The notes beneath the pieces were generated by a model. That model worked only from the letters and a program-made list of their open reading frames with translations, was not told the origin of the DNA and did no database searches. DNA of 64,000 nucleotides from Nostoc sp. CENA543 (lineage in GTDB: Bacteria > Cyanobacteriota > Cyanobacteriia > Cyanobacteriales > Nostocaceae). Shown in pieces: positions 1 to 11,164 of this stretch. Position 1 is the stretch's first letter, and the number at the start of each line of letters is the position of its first letter. The stretch spans positions 5,154,501-5,218,500 of the forward strand of contig NZ_CP023278.1 in NCBI RefSeq assembly GCF_002896875.1, in the 5' to 3' direction. The position numbers were made by a program, and so were the translations under genes.

Positions 1-577
1 ACCTGATGCTGAAGTTCACTTTATTTCAGCCGTTACCGAAAACATGATTAGCGGTCACGCTATGCACCCAGGAGACATCCTTACTGCATCTAACGGCAAA
101 ACTATCGAAGTTAATAACACCGATGCTGAAGGACGTTTAACTTTAGCAGATGCTTTAGTTTTTGCTGACAAATTAGGCTTAGATGCCATTGTCGATTTAG
201 CCACCCTGACTGGTGCCTGTGTCATTGCCTTGGGTGACGACATTGCCGGGTTGTACTCTCCTGATGATGCTTTAGCCAAACAGCTAGAGCAAGCCTCAGC
301 CACTTCAGGCGAAAAAATTTGGCGAATGCCAATGGAAGACAAATATTTTGAAGGCTTAAAATCCGGTATTGCCGACATGAAAAACACCGGCCCCCGTCCT
401 GGTGGTTCAATTACCGCCGCCTTATTCCTCAAACAGTTCGTCAAAGACACAGCCTGGGCGCACTTAGACATAGCCGGGCCAGTTTGGGCAGACAAAGACA
501 ACGGCTACAACAACACCGGCGCAACCGGCTTTGGCGTGAGAATGTTGGTTGATTGGGTACTGGAGACTGGGGAATAG
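1..577 (+). CDS. pepA: Leucyl aminopeptidase (PepA), C-terminal part
   Basis: Cytosolic M17 metallo-aminopeptidase that removes N-terminal residues from peptides. The frame is open from base 2 (base 1 is the last base of a split codon), so the gene begins before the window; the first ATG at 44 is internal. The signature NTDAEGRL is seen, which in the family holds metal and active-site residues (Asp, Glu, Arg), followed by the conserved [13 protein letters not shown] stretch and a normal family C-terminus ending near MLVDWV. The reading frame is intact to its stop. About 190 residues are visible of an expected 490 or so. It is the gene upstream of plsX but is separated from it by nearly 300 bp of repeat-rich DNA, so joint transcription is not evident. 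Confidence 0.95.
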   Translation, partial: PDAEVHFISAVTENMISGHAMHPGDILTASNGKTIEVNNTDAEGRLTLADALVFADKLGLDAIVDLATLTGACVIALGDDIAGLYSPDDALAKQLEQASATSGEKIWRMPMEDKYFEGLKSGIADMKNTGPRPGGSITAALFLKQFVKDTAWAHLDIAGPVWADKDNGYNNTGATGFGVRMLVDWVLETGE

Positions 578-870
578 GAATTTTAGATTTTGGATTTTGA
601 ATTTTGGATTGGATTCAATCTCAAATCCAAAATTGAAAGGTTGGGTACTGGAGACTGGGAGGCAGAGGGGCTGATGGGAAAAATCTCATCCCTAATCCCC
701 AATCCCTAATCCCCAATCCCCGATCCCCAATCCCCAATAATTCGTGCTATTGTTGGCTTACCGTCATCAGTTGTTGCAAAAGTAACAAGACTAACTTGAC
801 GGTAAGAAAGTTAAGGTTTTTCAGCAAAGCCATCTGGTAAAATTTGTAAGGTTTCTAGAAGCTCTAAGCA
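578..870. repeat. Intergenic repeats between pepA and plsX
   Basis: About 290 bp without a gene. Bases 580-640 hold degenerate copies of GATTTTGGATTTTGAATTTT, partly as an inverted repeat. Bases 690-738 are a run of heptamers of the CCCCAAT/CCCTAAT type, the short tandem repeat class common in Nostoc and Anabaena. The last ~130 bp before plsX are unique sequence and would have to hold its promoter; I see no convincing -35/-10 pair. Confidence 0.75.
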
Positions 871-1896
871 ATGGGATCGACTGGCGTGCGGATAGCAATT
901 GATGCAATGGGAGGGGATCACGCTCCCGGTGAAATCGTTACTGGCGCGGTGCGAGCCAGTGAAGAATTAGGTGTAAAAGTTCTATTAGTGGGTGATCCCC
1001 AAAAAATTAAAGCTGCCTTGCCCCCAAAAACCAATTTGGAAGGAGTGGAAATCATTCCGGCTGAGGATGCGATCGCAATGGATGAAGAGCCTTTAAATGC
1101 GGTGAGACGCAAACGCAAGGCTTCGATTAATGTGGCGATGGATTTGGTCAAGCAACAACAGGCCGATGCGGTATTCTCAGCAGGTCATTCTGGCGCGGCT
1201 ATGGCATCAGCCCTACTCCGCTTGGGAAGATTGCCTGGGGTTGACCGTCCAGCTATTGGCACAGTATTTCCGACAATTAAAGCAGGTAAGCCGGTTCTCA
1301 TCTTGGATGTAGGAGCAAATGTAGATTGTCGTCCTAAATTTTTAGAACAGTTTGCCGTCATTGGTTCGATTTATAGCCAATACGTCCTCGGTACTGACGA
1401 ACCGAAAGTGGGTTTGCTCAATATTGGTGAAGAAGATACCAAAGGCAATGAGTTAGCTTTGCGGACTCATGAACTGTTGCGGGAAAACCGTTATATCACC
1501 TTCATCGGCAATGCGGAAGGCAGAGACGTACTGTCTGGCGAGTTTGACGTAATTGTCTGTGATGGCTTTGTGGGTAACATCTTACTCAAGTTTGCAGAAG
1601 CTATAGGTGGAGTTATTTTGCAAATCTTACGGGAAGAATTACCCCAAGGACTGCACGGACAAATCGGCACAGCACTATTAAAGCCAAATCTCAAGCGCAT
1701 CAAACAGCGTATGGATCACGCCGAACATGGCGGGGCTTTGCTGTTGGGTGTTTCAGGAGTTTGTTTGATTGGTCATGGCAGCTCTCAAGCACCTTCAGTG
1801 TTTAACGCCATTCGCATGGCGAAAGAAGCTGTCGATAACAAAGTCATGGAGCAACTGCAATCTCAATATGAGATGCTACAGAGTGAGAGTAGTTAG
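871..1896 (+). CDS. plsX: Phosphate acyltransferase PlsX
   Basis: Converts acyl-ACP to acyl-phosphate for phosphatidic acid synthesis, acting at the cytosolic face of the membrane. The N-terminus carries the family signature IAIDAMGGDHAPGE (residues about 9-22), and the internal stretches GHSGAAMASALLRLGR and VGANVDCRPKFL are typical. Length (341 residues) fits the family (330-350). The ATG at 871 is chosen because the signature begins just after it. It is followed by fabH, fabD and plsC on the same strand, a common bacterial grouping of phospholipid and fatty acid initiation genes. The gaps of about 90-120 bp here are filled by short tandem repeats. Confidence 0.96.
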   Translation: MGSTGVRIAIDAMGGDHAPGEIVTGAVRASEELGVKVLLVGDPQKIKAALPPKTNLEGVEIIPAEDAIAMDEEPLNAVRRKRKASINVAMDLVKQQQADAVFSAGHSGAAMASALLRLGRLPGVDRPAIGTVFPTIKAGKPVLILDVGANVDCRPKFLEQFAVIGSIYSQYVLGTDEPKVGLLNIGEEDTKGNELALRTHELLRENRYITFIGNAEGRDVLSGEFDVIVCDGFVGNILLKFAEAIGGVILQILREELPQGLHGQIGTALLKPNLKRIKQRMDHAEHGGALLLGVSGVCLIGHGSSQAPSVFNAIRMAKEAVDNKVMEQLQSQYEMLQSESS

Positions 1897-2010
1897 CAAT
1901 CAGCCATCAAACTAGCAATAGCTAGTAACAAGTCATTGGTTAGCAGTTAGAGACTAATGACTAGTGACTGATAACTAATGACTAACAGCTGATAGCTTGG
2001 GAGATTAGGA
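1897..2010. repeat. Degenerate TGACTAA-type heptamers between plsX and fabH
   Basis: The 114 bp gap contains scattered, imperfect copies of TGACTAA/TTAGTCA-like heptamers (for example around 1951-1985). Nothing else is recognised. Confidence 0.5.
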
Positions 2011-3003
2011 GTGCAAAATTTAGGCATAGCAATTACAGGAAGTGGTTCCGCAGTACCGGTCACTTCCCTGCACAATCAAGAACTAACCCAACTGGTAGAT
2101 ACCTCCGATGAATGGATTACTACCAGAACAGGAATTCGTCAGCGCAGGTTAGCCAACTCGACTGAGTCATTGACTACCCTAGCGACGACCGCCAGCCAGC
2201 AAGCGATCGCCGCAGCTGGAATTACACCAGCTGATTTAGACTTAATTTTGCTGGCAACTTCCACACCAGATGATTTATTCGGTAGTGCGTGTAGAGTTCA
2301 AGCTGAGTTAGGCGCGTCCCAAGCAGTAGCCTTTGACCTCACAGCTGCTTGTTCTGGGTTTGTATTTGGGCTAGTTACAGCAGCTCAGTACATTAAAACA
2401 GGCGTATATCGCAATGTACTGCTAATTGGGGCAGACATCCTCTCCCGATGGGTAGATTGGCAAGATAGGCGCACCTGCGTCCTGTTTGGCGATGGGGCTG
2501 GTGCAGTTGTATTGCAAGCCAATGATGGCGATCGCCTCTTAGGATTTGCCCTCAAAAGTGATGGCACTCAAAACCACTACCTCAACTTAGCCTATCAAGG
2601 CACCTCCCAAGAAATCATCCCCGGTGCCAACATCACTCAAGGCAATTATCAACCCATCACCATGAACGGCAAAGAAGTTTACCGCTTTGCTGCCCAAAAA
2701 GTCCCAGAAATCATCGATAAAGCATTATTTGCTGCGAATCTCACCGTTGAGCAAATAGACTGGCTCCTACTACATCAAGCTAATCAACGCATTCTAGATG
2801 CAGTAGCACAACGCCTCAATATTCCTAACGACAAAGTCATCAGCAATCTAGCCAACTACGGCAACACCTCCGCCGCCTCCATCCCCATCGCCTTAGATGA
2901 AGCCGTGCGGCAAGGCAAAATCAAAACCAACGACATCATCGCTGCATCCGGCTTTGGAGCAGGTTTAACCTGGGGTGCAGCCATCTTCCACTGGGGAAGA
3001 TAA
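2011..3003 (+). CDS. fabH: Beta-ketoacyl-ACP synthase III (FabH)
   Basis: Condenses acetyl-CoA with malonyl-ACP to start fatty acid synthesis. The catalytic triad is visible: Cys114 in TAACSGF, His in LLLHQANQRI, Asn in NYGNTSAAS. The first residues (GITGSGSAVP-like) and the end (GFGAGLTWGAA) are standard, and the 330-residue length fits. The start is a GTG at 2011 preceded by a purine-rich GGGAGATTAGGA. It lies inside the plsX-fabH-fabD-plsC block. The gene is intact. Confidence 0.96.
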   Translation: MQNLGIAITGSGSAVPVTSLHNQELTQLVDTSDEWITTRTGIRQRRLANSTESLTTLATTASQQAIAAAGITPADLDLILLATSTPDDLFGSACRVQAELGASQAVAFDLTAACSGFVFGLVTAAQYIKTGVYRNVLLIGADILSRWVDWQDRRTCVLFGDGAGAVVLQANDGDRLLGFALKSDGTQNHYLNLAYQGTSQEIIPGANITQGNYQPITMNGKEVYRFAAQKVPEIIDKALFAANLTVEQIDWLLLHQANQRILDAVAQRLNIPNDKVISNLANYGNTSAASIPIALDEAVRQGKIKTNDIIAASGFGAGLTWGAAIFHWGR

Positions 3004-3050
3004 ACGTTTCATTCATAGTCCATCGTCCATCGTCAAAAGTATGGGCTGTG

Positions 3051-3088
3051 GACTATTGACTATTGACTATTGACTATTGACTATTGAC
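3051..3088. repeat. Tandem GACTATT heptamers
   Basis: Five near-perfect copies of GACTATT directly upstream of the fabD ATG at 3091. This belongs to the cyanobacterial short tandemly repeated repetitive (STRR) class. The array ends within 3-4 bases of the start codon, so it occupies the place where a ribosome binding site would normally lie. Confidence 0.85.
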
Positions 3089-3090
3089 CA

Positions 3091-3972
3091 ATGACTAAAA
3101 CTGCATGGGTGTTTCCCGGACAAGGTTCTCAAGCACTAGGAATGGGAACTGACTTATTAGATATACCTGCGGCTCAAGAAAAGTTTGCCGCAGCCGAAGC
3201 CATATTAGGCTGGTCGGTAACAGACATTTGCCAAAACGAAGAAGAAAAGTTATCAAAGACACTCTACACACAACCTTGTCTTTATGTAGTAGAAAGCATC
3301 CTCGCTGAATTGATTCGAGAAAAAGGACACCAGCCAGATTTAGTTGCTGGTCACAGCTTAGGAGAATATGTTGCCCTGTATGTTGCGGGTGTATTTGATT
3401 GGTCAACAGGATTAGAGTTAGTCAAGCAACGTGCGGAACTGATGGATAGTGCCGCAGGTGGGATGATGGCAGCTTTGATGAACTTTGACCGTGAACAATT
3501 AGACAAAGTTATTGCCGAGACTTCTGATGTGGTCTTAGCTAATGATAATAGTCCAGGCCAGGTAGTGATTTCCGGTACTCCAGAGGCAGTACAGGCAGTC
3601 ATGTCTCAGGTTAAGGCTAAACGTGCTGTACCTTTAAAAGTTTCAGGTGCATTTCACTCACATTTAATGGCTAGTGTGGCAGATGAATTTCAGAAAATTC
3701 TCAACACCGTAGAATTTCAGTCTGCCACAGTACCAGTTTTATCTAACGTCGAGCCGATTCCCGCAGTTGATGCCGCAATTTTGAAGCAACGCCTCAGCCA
3801 ACAAATGACGGGTTCAGTACGCTGGCGAGAAATTTCATTACAACTACCAGAAAATCAAATTGAAAAAGTAGTAGAAATCGGCCCTGGTAATGTACTAACC
3901 GGTTTGATTAAACGCACAACAACTGGTTTAATCTTAGAAAACGTCCGTAATGCTGCGGAATTACCGAATTAG
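3091..3972 (+). CDS. fabD: Malonyl-CoA:ACP transacylase (FabD)
   Basis: Transfers malonyl from CoA to ACP for fatty acid elongation. Seen: FPGQGSQ (residues 8-14), the nucleophile motif GHSLGEY with Ser89, FHSHLM with the catalytic His, and the late GPGNVL motif. Length 293 fits the family. The start codon sits immediately behind a heptamer array and lacks a clear Shine-Dalgarno sequence. The gene is followed by plsC after another repeat stretch. Confidence 0.96.
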   Translation: MTKTAWVFPGQGSQALGMGTDLLDIPAAQEKFAAAEAILGWSVTDICQNEEEKLSKTLYTQPCLYVVESILAELIREKGHQPDLVAGHSLGEYVALYVAGVFDWSTGLELVKQRAELMDSAAGGMMAALMNFDREQLDKVIAETSDVVLANDNSPGQVVISGTPEAVQAVMSQVKAKRAVPLKVSGAFHSHLMASVADEFQKILNTVEFQSATVPVLSNVEPIPAVDAAILKQRLSQQMTGSVRWREISLQLPENQIEKVVEIGPGNVLTGLIKRTTTGLILENVRNAAELPN

Positions 3973-4090
3973 GGAATGGGGAATAGGGAATAGGGAATAG
4001 GGAACAGAAAGAGGATTCAGAAAAACTTTTACCCCAATGCCCCATGCCCCATGCCCAATCCCCCATGCCCAATCCCCAATCCCCAATCTT
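3973..4090. repeat. Heptamer repeats between fabD and plsC
   Basis: GGGAATA-type heptamers at 3973-4003, and CCCATGC/CCCAATC-type heptamers at 4034-4088 on the same strand. They give a spurious in-frame upstream ATG at 4037 for plsC. Confidence 0.8.
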
Positions 4091-4729
4091 ATGTCTCGAA
4101 CACGCGAACCCTTGATTAGTCTGGCTCTTTACCACGCGTTTAAGTGGTCTGTAGTTAGTCCGATGCTTCATGCTTACTTTCGGGGACGGATTTATGGTGT
4201 GGAAAATGTGCCTCAGTCTGGCCCTCTAGTAGTTGTGAGTAATCATGCTAGCTACTTTGATCCGCCCATTGTTTCTAATTGTGTTTGTCGCCCTGTAGCA
4301 TACATGGCTAAGGAAGAATTATTTGATGTTCCTGTATTGGCGCAGGCAATTAAATTGTATGGTGCTTATCCAGTCAGTCGGGGAAGTGCCGATCGCAATG
4401 CTATCCGCGCCGCTTTAGAATATCTTGAGCAAGGTTGGGCTGTGGGTGTGTTCTTAGAAGGAACTCGTACCCCCGATGGCAAGATTCATGATCCTAAGCG
4501 TGGTGCTTTACTATTAGCCGCTAAAGCTAAAGCCCCTATATTACCTGTATGTTTATGGGGTTCAGACCAAATTTTACAAAAAGGCTCATCGTTACCGCGT
4601 CGAGTTCCCCTCACAGTCAGAATCGGTAATTTAATTGATGCTCCCAGTTCTACTAATAAGGAAGAACTAGAACAGATAACACAAAAATGCGCCGCCGTCA
4701 TTAACCAAATGCACGATTTAGGACGGTGA
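4091..4729 (+). CDS. plsC: 1-acyl-sn-glycerol-3-phosphate acyltransferase (PlsC family)
   Basis: Acylates lysophosphatidate to phosphatidate at the membrane. The acyltransferase boxes are visible: NHASYFD (HX4D catalytic box) near residue 50 and the glycerol-phosphate binding EGTRTP near residue 125. I place the start at the ATG at 4091 (212 residues, MSRTREPL...). The frame stays open to 4037, but those 18 codons translate the heptamer repeat. As the last gene of the plsX-fabH-fabD-plsC run, it completes the path from acyl-phosphate to phosphatidate together with a glycerol-3-phosphate acyltransferase that is not in the window. Confidence 0.93.
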   Translation: MSRTREPLISLALYHAFKWSVVSPMLHAYFRGRIYGVENVPQSGPLVVVSNHASYFDPPIVSNCVCRPVAYMAKEELFDVPVLAQAIKLYGAYPVSRGSADRNAIRAALEYLEQGWAVGVFLEGTRTPDGKIHDPKRGALLLAAKAKAPILPVCLWGSDQILQKGSSLPRRVPLTVRIGNLIDAPSSTNKEELEQITQKCAAVINQMHDLGR

Positions 4730-4847
4730 AAAATATCTGGGGAATCTCTGCTTTGGGAAAGTAGCGATCGCCAATTTATTTATATAAATTGAAAAACAAT
4801 ATGACAACGACCTATGAACCTCATCGCATTTTGAATTTTAAATTTAT

Positions 4848-5885
4848 ATGAATGGCTTAGAAGCCAAAACTTTGTGGAATCGACTGAACAATTCCTTAAT
4901 AGTCCGTTTTTTGCTCTTAGTTGCTGCTGGCTGGGTTTTAGTCCAGCTTTTGGCATACTTTCAAACAGTCATTGTAATTTTTACATTTGCGGCAATTTTA
5001 GCTTTTTTACTCAGCTATCCTGTTAAGTGGTTGCGGCATTTTCTGCCCCACGGCATAGCAGTTGTGATAGTTTTCTTAGTTAGTATTATATGTTTGGCTG
5101 GGCTGTTAGTTACTATTGGTTTAACGGTCATTTCTCAAGGACAGCAATTAATAGATAGTATCTCTAATTTTTTAACTTCTTTATTACCTTTATTAGAAAG
5201 AATCGAGTCGGTACTGCGTAGTCGTAATTTGCAAATAGACTTAAGCTTAGTACAAGAACAATTACGCAATCAAGCAATATCGAGTTTAGTGACAAGTTTG
5301 ACGATACTACAACAAGTATTGTCTAATTTTGTGACGTTTATTATCATCGCTGTTGTGGCTTTCTTTATCTTGCTCGATGGGGAAAAGCTATGGTCTTTAA
5401 TGCTCAAGGTTTTGCCAAATCAACATCGTAGAAGATTTACAAATGTCCTGCGCCGCAATTTTCTAGGCTTTTTTCGAGGTCAATTGCTCTTGATGTTATT
5501 TCTCTCAACATCAAGTTTTATTGTCTTTCTCTTACTGAATGCCCCATTTGCTTTATTGCTAGCTTTGATAGTCGGAATATTAGATATTATTCCCGGTATA
5601 GGGGCAACTTTAGGTGTAAGTATAGTCACTTTAATTTTGTTATCTCAAAGTGTTTGGTTAGCGATAAAGGTATTAATCGCTTGTATAATTTTGCAACAAA
5701 TACAAGATAACTTATTTGCCCCTAGAATTATGCAAGGCACATTAAATCTCAATCCAGTGGTTGTGTTTTTTGCTTTATTAGTAGGTGCAAGAGTCGCGGG
5801 ATTATTGGGAATTTTTCTGTCAATTCCCATCACAGGTGTAATTGTATCTCTGTTTGAAATTGATGCCATGAAATCAGAGATTTAA
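4848..5885 (+). CDS. AI-2E/PerM family membrane transporter
   Basis: Polytopic inner-membrane protein of 345 residues with about seven or eight hydrophobic segments (for example residues 18-60, 67-90, 155-175, 205-265, 270-340). The late family motif PGIGATLG and the ending FAPRIMQG...NPVVVFFALLVGARVAGLLGIFLSIP match the AI-2E exporter family (PerM/TqsA/YdiK). Substrate cannot be told from sequence; members have been linked to autoinducer-2 export, sodium/proton exchange or stress. The start at 4848 has no strong ribosome site. It stands alone between plsC and a DUF2288 gene. Confidence 0.88.
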   Translation: MNGLEAKTLWNRLNNSLIVRFLLLVAAGWVLVQLLAYFQTVIVIFTFAAILAFLLSYPVKWLRHFLPHGIAVVIVFLVSIICLAGLLVTIGLTVISQGQQLIDSISNFLTSLLPLLERIESVLRSRNLQIDLSLVQEQLRNQAISSLVTSLTILQQVLSNFVTFIIIAVVAFFILLDGEKLWSLMLKVLPNQHRRRFTNVLRRNFLGFFRGQLLLMLFLSTSSFIVFLLLNAPFALLLALIVGILDIIPGIGATLGVSIVTLILLSQSVWLAIKVLIACIILQQIQDNLFAPRIMQGTLNLNPVVVFFALLVGARVAGLLGIFLSIPITGVIVSLFEIDAMKSEI

Positions 5886-5975
5886 GGAAGTTTATTCAAG
5901 ATATTTGGGAATTTTTAAGTTTGTGATGCTCGATTAATCGGTAAAATCAATCTATACAAGCAGAAATGGGAAACT

Positions 5976-6269
5976 ATGTCAGATTTAAGAAAGGAATTAT
6001 CAGAAACTTTAGATGAAGCTGAGTGGGAATGGTTGATTCCTCATGTGCAGAGAGATGCTGTGATTGTGGTGTCACTAGATTTAGATTTACTAGATGTTGG
6101 TGAGGCGATCGCTACTGATAATACATCATCGGTGCAGCAATGGATTGAGAATCAATTGATTACGAAACCTTCTAACACTCAAATGGGAGAATGGAATAGC
6201 GATCGCACCAAGCGATTTAACACTCTAATTCTTCAACCTTATGTTTTAGTGCAAGAGATTGCAGCTTAA
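5976..6269 (+). CDS. DUF2288 family protein
   Basis: Small soluble protein of 97 residues. The pattern LDEAEWEWL near residue 12, followed by RDAVIVV, LDLLDVGEAIA and a final FNTLILQPYVLVQE, agrees with the DUF2288 family, which I recall as widespread in cyanobacteria and proteobacteria with no established function. The ATG at 5976 starts the family's usual N-terminus (MSDLR). It is followed, in opposite orientation, by a histidine kinase. Confidence 0.85.
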   Translation: MSDLRKELSETLDEAEWEWLIPHVQRDAVIVVSLDLDLLDVGEAIATDNTSSVQQWIENQLITKPSNTQMGEWNSDRTKRFNTLILQPYVLVQEIAA

Positions 6270-6308
6270 ATTATTCTTCATAAGATTTTGCTCCATCCCT
6301 ATTCTCTA

Positions 6309-7970
6309 CTATCCTGAAATTTCACACTGGTGAACAGGGATGGCAATTATAAATTCGCTACCTTCCCCCAATCTGGATTCAAACCACATCTTACCATGAT
6401 GTTTTTCGGTGATGATTTTGTAGCTAATTGATAAACCCAAGCCTGTACCTTTACCTGTAGGTTTGGTAGTGAAAAAAGGCTCAAAAATTCGCGATCGCAT
6501 TTTTTCAGGTATACCTGTACCGTTGTCTGCGATCAAAATTTGTACCTGATTGTCAGCAATTAATTGAGTTGAAATCCACAATTTAGCTGTTGTCTGTTGT
6601 TGCGCTGATTCTTCTACCGCATCAATTGCATTCAATAGTACGTTCATAAATACTTGATTGAGTTGTGCAGGATAGCACTCAACCAAAGGTAATTGTCCGT
6701 AATTTTTAATGACTTCAATAGCAAAAGATTCTGATGTGTCCTTGAGACGATGTTGCAAAATCAGCAGTGTATTATCAAGACCTTCATGGAGGTCGACTGC
6801 TTTACATTCAGCTTCATCTAGTCGAGAGAAGTTACGGAGAGATAAAACAATTTGTCGAATTCTCTGTGTACCTACTCGCATCGATTGTAACAGTTTGCTC
6901 AGGTCTTCATACAGAAAATCAAGTTCTATATCATCTAGGATTTTTTGTAGTGTTTGGGGTGGATTGGGGTATTGATATTGGTACGCTTGTAGCAATTTCA
7001 GCAGGTCTTGAGTATATTTATCAATATGAATAATGTTGCCATAAATAAAATTTACTGGGTTGTTAATTTCGTGAGCGACCCCAGCCACAAGTTGACCCAA
7101 ACTGGACATCTTTTCAGTTTGCACTAGTTGCAATTGGGTGTTGTGCAGATCACTTAAGGCTTGTTGAAGTTCTTCAGAACGCTGTTCTTTTTCCGCCAGT
7201 AGGGTTTTTACACGTTCAATCAGATGGTTGAATGCGATCGCTAATAAGCCAGTTTCATCTTTAGTGATGATCGGGACTTTGAGGTCAAAGTTAGACTTCT
7301 GGGTGACTGTTTGGGCAACATCTGTCATAGATTGTAAGGGTTTAGCAATGCTACTGGAAATTTGCCACCCTAGAGTTAGAGCCAGAATCACACAGCTTAA
7401 GCTAGTGATAGCGATAATAATGATTGTCGGTTGAACTTGGGCGATCGCTTCTTCATACAGCGATGACCATTCTAAAATGACAGCACCATCAATCTGATTT
7501 TGATCCCTTTTGAGAGGAACAACAATTAATTCAATCCCTTGGGGATAATCGTCGCTATTTTCTAGAAGAGTTCTTGTCTGACCATCTTGTATAGTTTTCT
7601 GAACTTCCTTACCTTGTTTACCCTCAAGGATAGTTCCAATATCGTCGGGAACCACATCTGCTACAATTCGCGTTTCCCGATTGACAACTTCAATGTCTCT
7701 TCGTTGCAAATGATGCAACTGTAACACGTAGGTTTGTAGTTCGTTAGAAAAAATCGATTCTCCATGAGTAGCAGAATGGTGAACAATAGAAGTAGCAAGT
7801 ACTTGAGCAACTTCTTCAGCTTCTTTGATTGCTAGAGTCTCCGCAATTTTTTTACTTTGGGCGATCGCAACCACACCTACAACACTTGTTAATAAGGAAA
7901 TACTAACAAAGCTTAAAAGCAGTTTATGAGAAATTTTCATACCGATAGTCAGCCATAACTCAGTCAACAT
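6309..7970 (-). CDS. HAMP-domain sensor histidine kinase
   Basis: Membrane-bound sensor kinase. In order: membrane segment (about residues 15-35), periplasmic sensor region (36-180) without a recognised ligand pocket, second membrane segment (182-204), HAMP (205-258), a short coiled coil, HisKA with phospho-acceptor His300 in [12 protein letters not shown], and an ATPase domain with N box, DNGTGIP and [11 protein letters not shown]. The H-box variant EINNPVNF is the form common in cyanobacterial kinases. The longest frame starts at 7970; an internal ATG at 7940 (MKISHKLLL) directly precedes the first membrane segment and is the more usual-looking start. No response regulator gene lies next to it, so its partner is unknown. 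Confidence 0.92.
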   Translation of the reverse strand: MLTELWLTIGMKISHKLLLSFVSISLLTSVVGVVAIAQSKKIAETLAIKEAEEVAQVLATSIVHHSATHGESIFSNELQTYVLQLHHLQRRDIEVVNRETRIVADVVPDDIGTILEGKQGKEVQKTIQDGQTRTLLENSDDYPQGIELIVVPLKRDQNQIDGAVILEWSSLYEEAIAQVQPTIIIIAITSLSCVILALTLGWQISSSIAKPLQSMTDVAQTVTQKSNFDLKVPIITKDETGLLAIAFNHLIERVKTLLAEKEQRSEELQQALSDLHNTQLQLVQTEKMSSLGQLVAGVAHEINNPVNFIYGNIIHIDKYTQDLLKLLQAYQYQYPNPPQTLQKILDDIELDFLYEDLSKLLQSMRVGTQRIRQIVLSLRNFSRLDEAECKAVDLHEGLDNTLLILQHRLKDTSESFAIEVIKNYGQLPLVECYPAQLNQVFMNVLLNAIDAVEESAQQQTTAKLWISTQLIADNQVQILIADNGTGIPEKMRSRIFEPFFTTKPTGKGTGLGLSISYKIITEKHHGKMWFESRLGEGSEFIIAIPVHQCEISG

Positions 7971-8108
7971 TAATCTAGTCTTCCCTCCGTCCTGGGGAAA
8001 ACTGAAGCTGAACTAAGTTGAGGCGTAGACTAGGAGTAAATCTTCAAACAAACTTAACCGTAAATATAAGGGGAAAAGTCTATCTGAATATTTTACAAGC
8101 TACTGACT

Positions 8109-8681
8109 TCAACGCTGATGTTTAACCTCCTCTGCACCTGTGTAACCTGTCGCTACCCAAAATAAGGCTCTCGCTCCATCACGGATGGATTTTTCAATGG
8201 GTTCAGGAGGAGTTTGAGACGGTACTGGTACTGGTTTAAAACGAATTCCACGACTACCTAAAATGATCTCACCAATCACGCAAGCACGGCGCATATGAAA
8301 ATCTGAGGTAATTAAATAAACATTCTTAATTTTACGTGCTTGTAAATCATCTACTAATGTAGTAAAGTTTGTGACTGTATCCACCGCTTCATAGTCTAAA
8401 TGTAATCTTTTAGGACTGATACCAGCCTTCGTAAATACGCTTTTAGTGTATGTAGGGGGACTACCGCCAGAAATCATGATTGGTAAATTGGGATACTGAC
8501 GAGCAAACTGAGCAGTAAATTTTTCTCTTTCTAAGTTTTTGGTTGAGCCACCTAAAACAATAACGGCTTCTGGCGGTTCATGATTATTTTGTGCTTCCTT
8601 ATATCCCCACCACATCAATAGCGGTAGAATCAGAACTGCAAATTGAAATGACTTACCTCTAAACAATAGATTATTCTTCAA
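8109..8681 (-). CDS. YdcF/SanA-like DUF218 membrane-anchored protein
   Basis: 190 residues with an N-terminal hydrophobic anchor (about 12-26) followed by a DUF218 domain: EAVIVLGGS, PIMISGGSPP, and ITSDFHMRRA are the typical acidic/His motifs. Family members (SanA, ElyC, YdcF) act at the envelope and some are linked to peptidoglycan or lipid carrier metabolism; the exact reaction here is not known. The start at 8681 gives the basic-then-hydrophobic N-terminus expected for an anchored protein. Confidence 0.85.
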   Translation of the reverse strand: MKNNLLFRGKSFQFAVLILPLLMWWGYKEAQNNHEPPEAVIVLGGSTKNLEREKFTAQFARQYPNLPIMISGGSPPTYTKSVFTKAGISPKRLHLDYEAVDTVTNFTTLVDDLQARKIKNVYLITSDFHMRRACVIGEIILGSRGIRFKPVPVPSQTPPEPIEKSIRDGARALFWVATGYTGAEEVKHQR

Positions 8682-8893
8682 GGCTCTCTAACTTTGTCTT
8701 TTTCGGGAATAATTTTTGCAATCAGGCAGAAAAATCACAAGGACAAATTGGCAAATGCACTTAAATAGCATACTCGCAAACTTTGTTAATCTGCAATTAC
8801 ACAGATATTAGCTACAGTTTACTCAATACTTAGCAGGCAATCCCGTAATGGAAATTGCCATTGCTCACTTTTATGATGATGAGTAGTTGGCGA

Positions 8894-8967
8894 CGGGACT
8901 GGCCAGGCTCGAACCGGCGACCTAGCGCTTAGGAGGCGCTCGCTCTATCCAACTGAGCTACAGCCCC
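8894..8967 (-). tRNA. tRNA-Arg (anticodon CCU)
   Basis: A complete cloverleaf is readable on the minus strand. The acceptor stem is GGGGCTG paired with CAGTCCC (one G-U pair). The D arm contains AGTTGGATA. The anticodon stem AGCGC/GCGCT encloses loop CTCCTAA with anticodon CCT, and the T arm contains GGTTCGAGCC. The discriminator is G and CCA is not encoded. It reads AGG codons. It is a single tRNA between a YdcF-like gene and tocopherol cyclase. Confidence 0.95.
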
Positions 8968-9000
8968 AACTACGAAGCATATATAATCATAGCAGTAGTT

Positions 9001-10697
<1,697 letters not shown>

Positions 10698-10711
<14 letters not shown>

Positions 10712-10760
10712 TATCTGCCGATGGGTATTCTGCTTCATCTTCCACTAGTAAAATTCGCAT
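10698..10760 (-). pseudogene. N-terminal remnant of a response regulator
   Basis: The minus strand from the ATG at 10760 reads MRILLVEDEAEYPSADTNAI and then stops. The first eleven residues are the textbook beta-1 strand and acidic pocket of an OmpR-family receiver domain, preceded by a plausible ribosome site (CCTGGAGCA). After residue 12 the similarity ends, and the frame runs into the 3' end of the DnaJ gene. I read it as the broken-off start of a lost response regulator gene. Confidence 0.55.
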
Positions 10761-10791
10761 TGCTCCAGGAAATCAATCACGGAGCGCAACT

Positions 10792-11001
10792 TTACTCACC
10801 ACGATACTGCTTGATCGCCTCACGCATTAACTGGATATCGTCAGGAGGGATTGAACCTGCAAAACGTAGCAATTGCTGCCCTGGAGTTCCTCGAATTTCA
10901 GCTTTTACTAACGCTTGAGTAAATTCAAGTACTCGTTGTTGCAAGTGCTGCGGCATGATTTCTAGCCGTTTGATCACTTCATTGATAATGGAAACACTCA
11001 T
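10792..11001 (-). CDS. Small antitoxin-like protein (DUF2281-like)
   Basis: 69 residues; ATG at 11001 preceded by AGGAGGAGA, a very strong ribosome site. The pattern (E)VIKRLEIMPQHLQQRVLEFTQAL near the N-terminus and GSIPPDDIQLMREAI near the end resembles DUF2281-type proteins that pair with PIN or RelE toxins. No toxin-sized frame follows: the next 90 bp hold the response regulator remnant and then the end of the DnaJ gene. It may be an orphan antitoxin. Family assignment is tentative. Confidence 0.55.
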   Translation of the reverse strand: MSVSIINEVIKRLEIMPQHLQQRVLEFTQALVKAEIRGTPGQQLLRFAGSIPPDDIQLMREAIKQYRGE

Positions 11002-11164
11002 TCTCTCCTCCTTTTCTTAAGGTCGTAGATAATCGCTGCGCCAACTCCATTTACTTTATCAGGACTTATGCAAAAACTCTCTCAAACCCTTATTCGCCAC
11101 TAAAATATCTCTTCAGTCCACTCCAACAGGATTATGATGCGACCGGCAGAGCATACAAATATTC

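Noticed and set aside
4037-4090. Upstream in-frame ATG extending plsC by 18 codons
   Set aside because: The extension translates heptamer repeat DNA; the PlsC family N-terminus begins at 4091.
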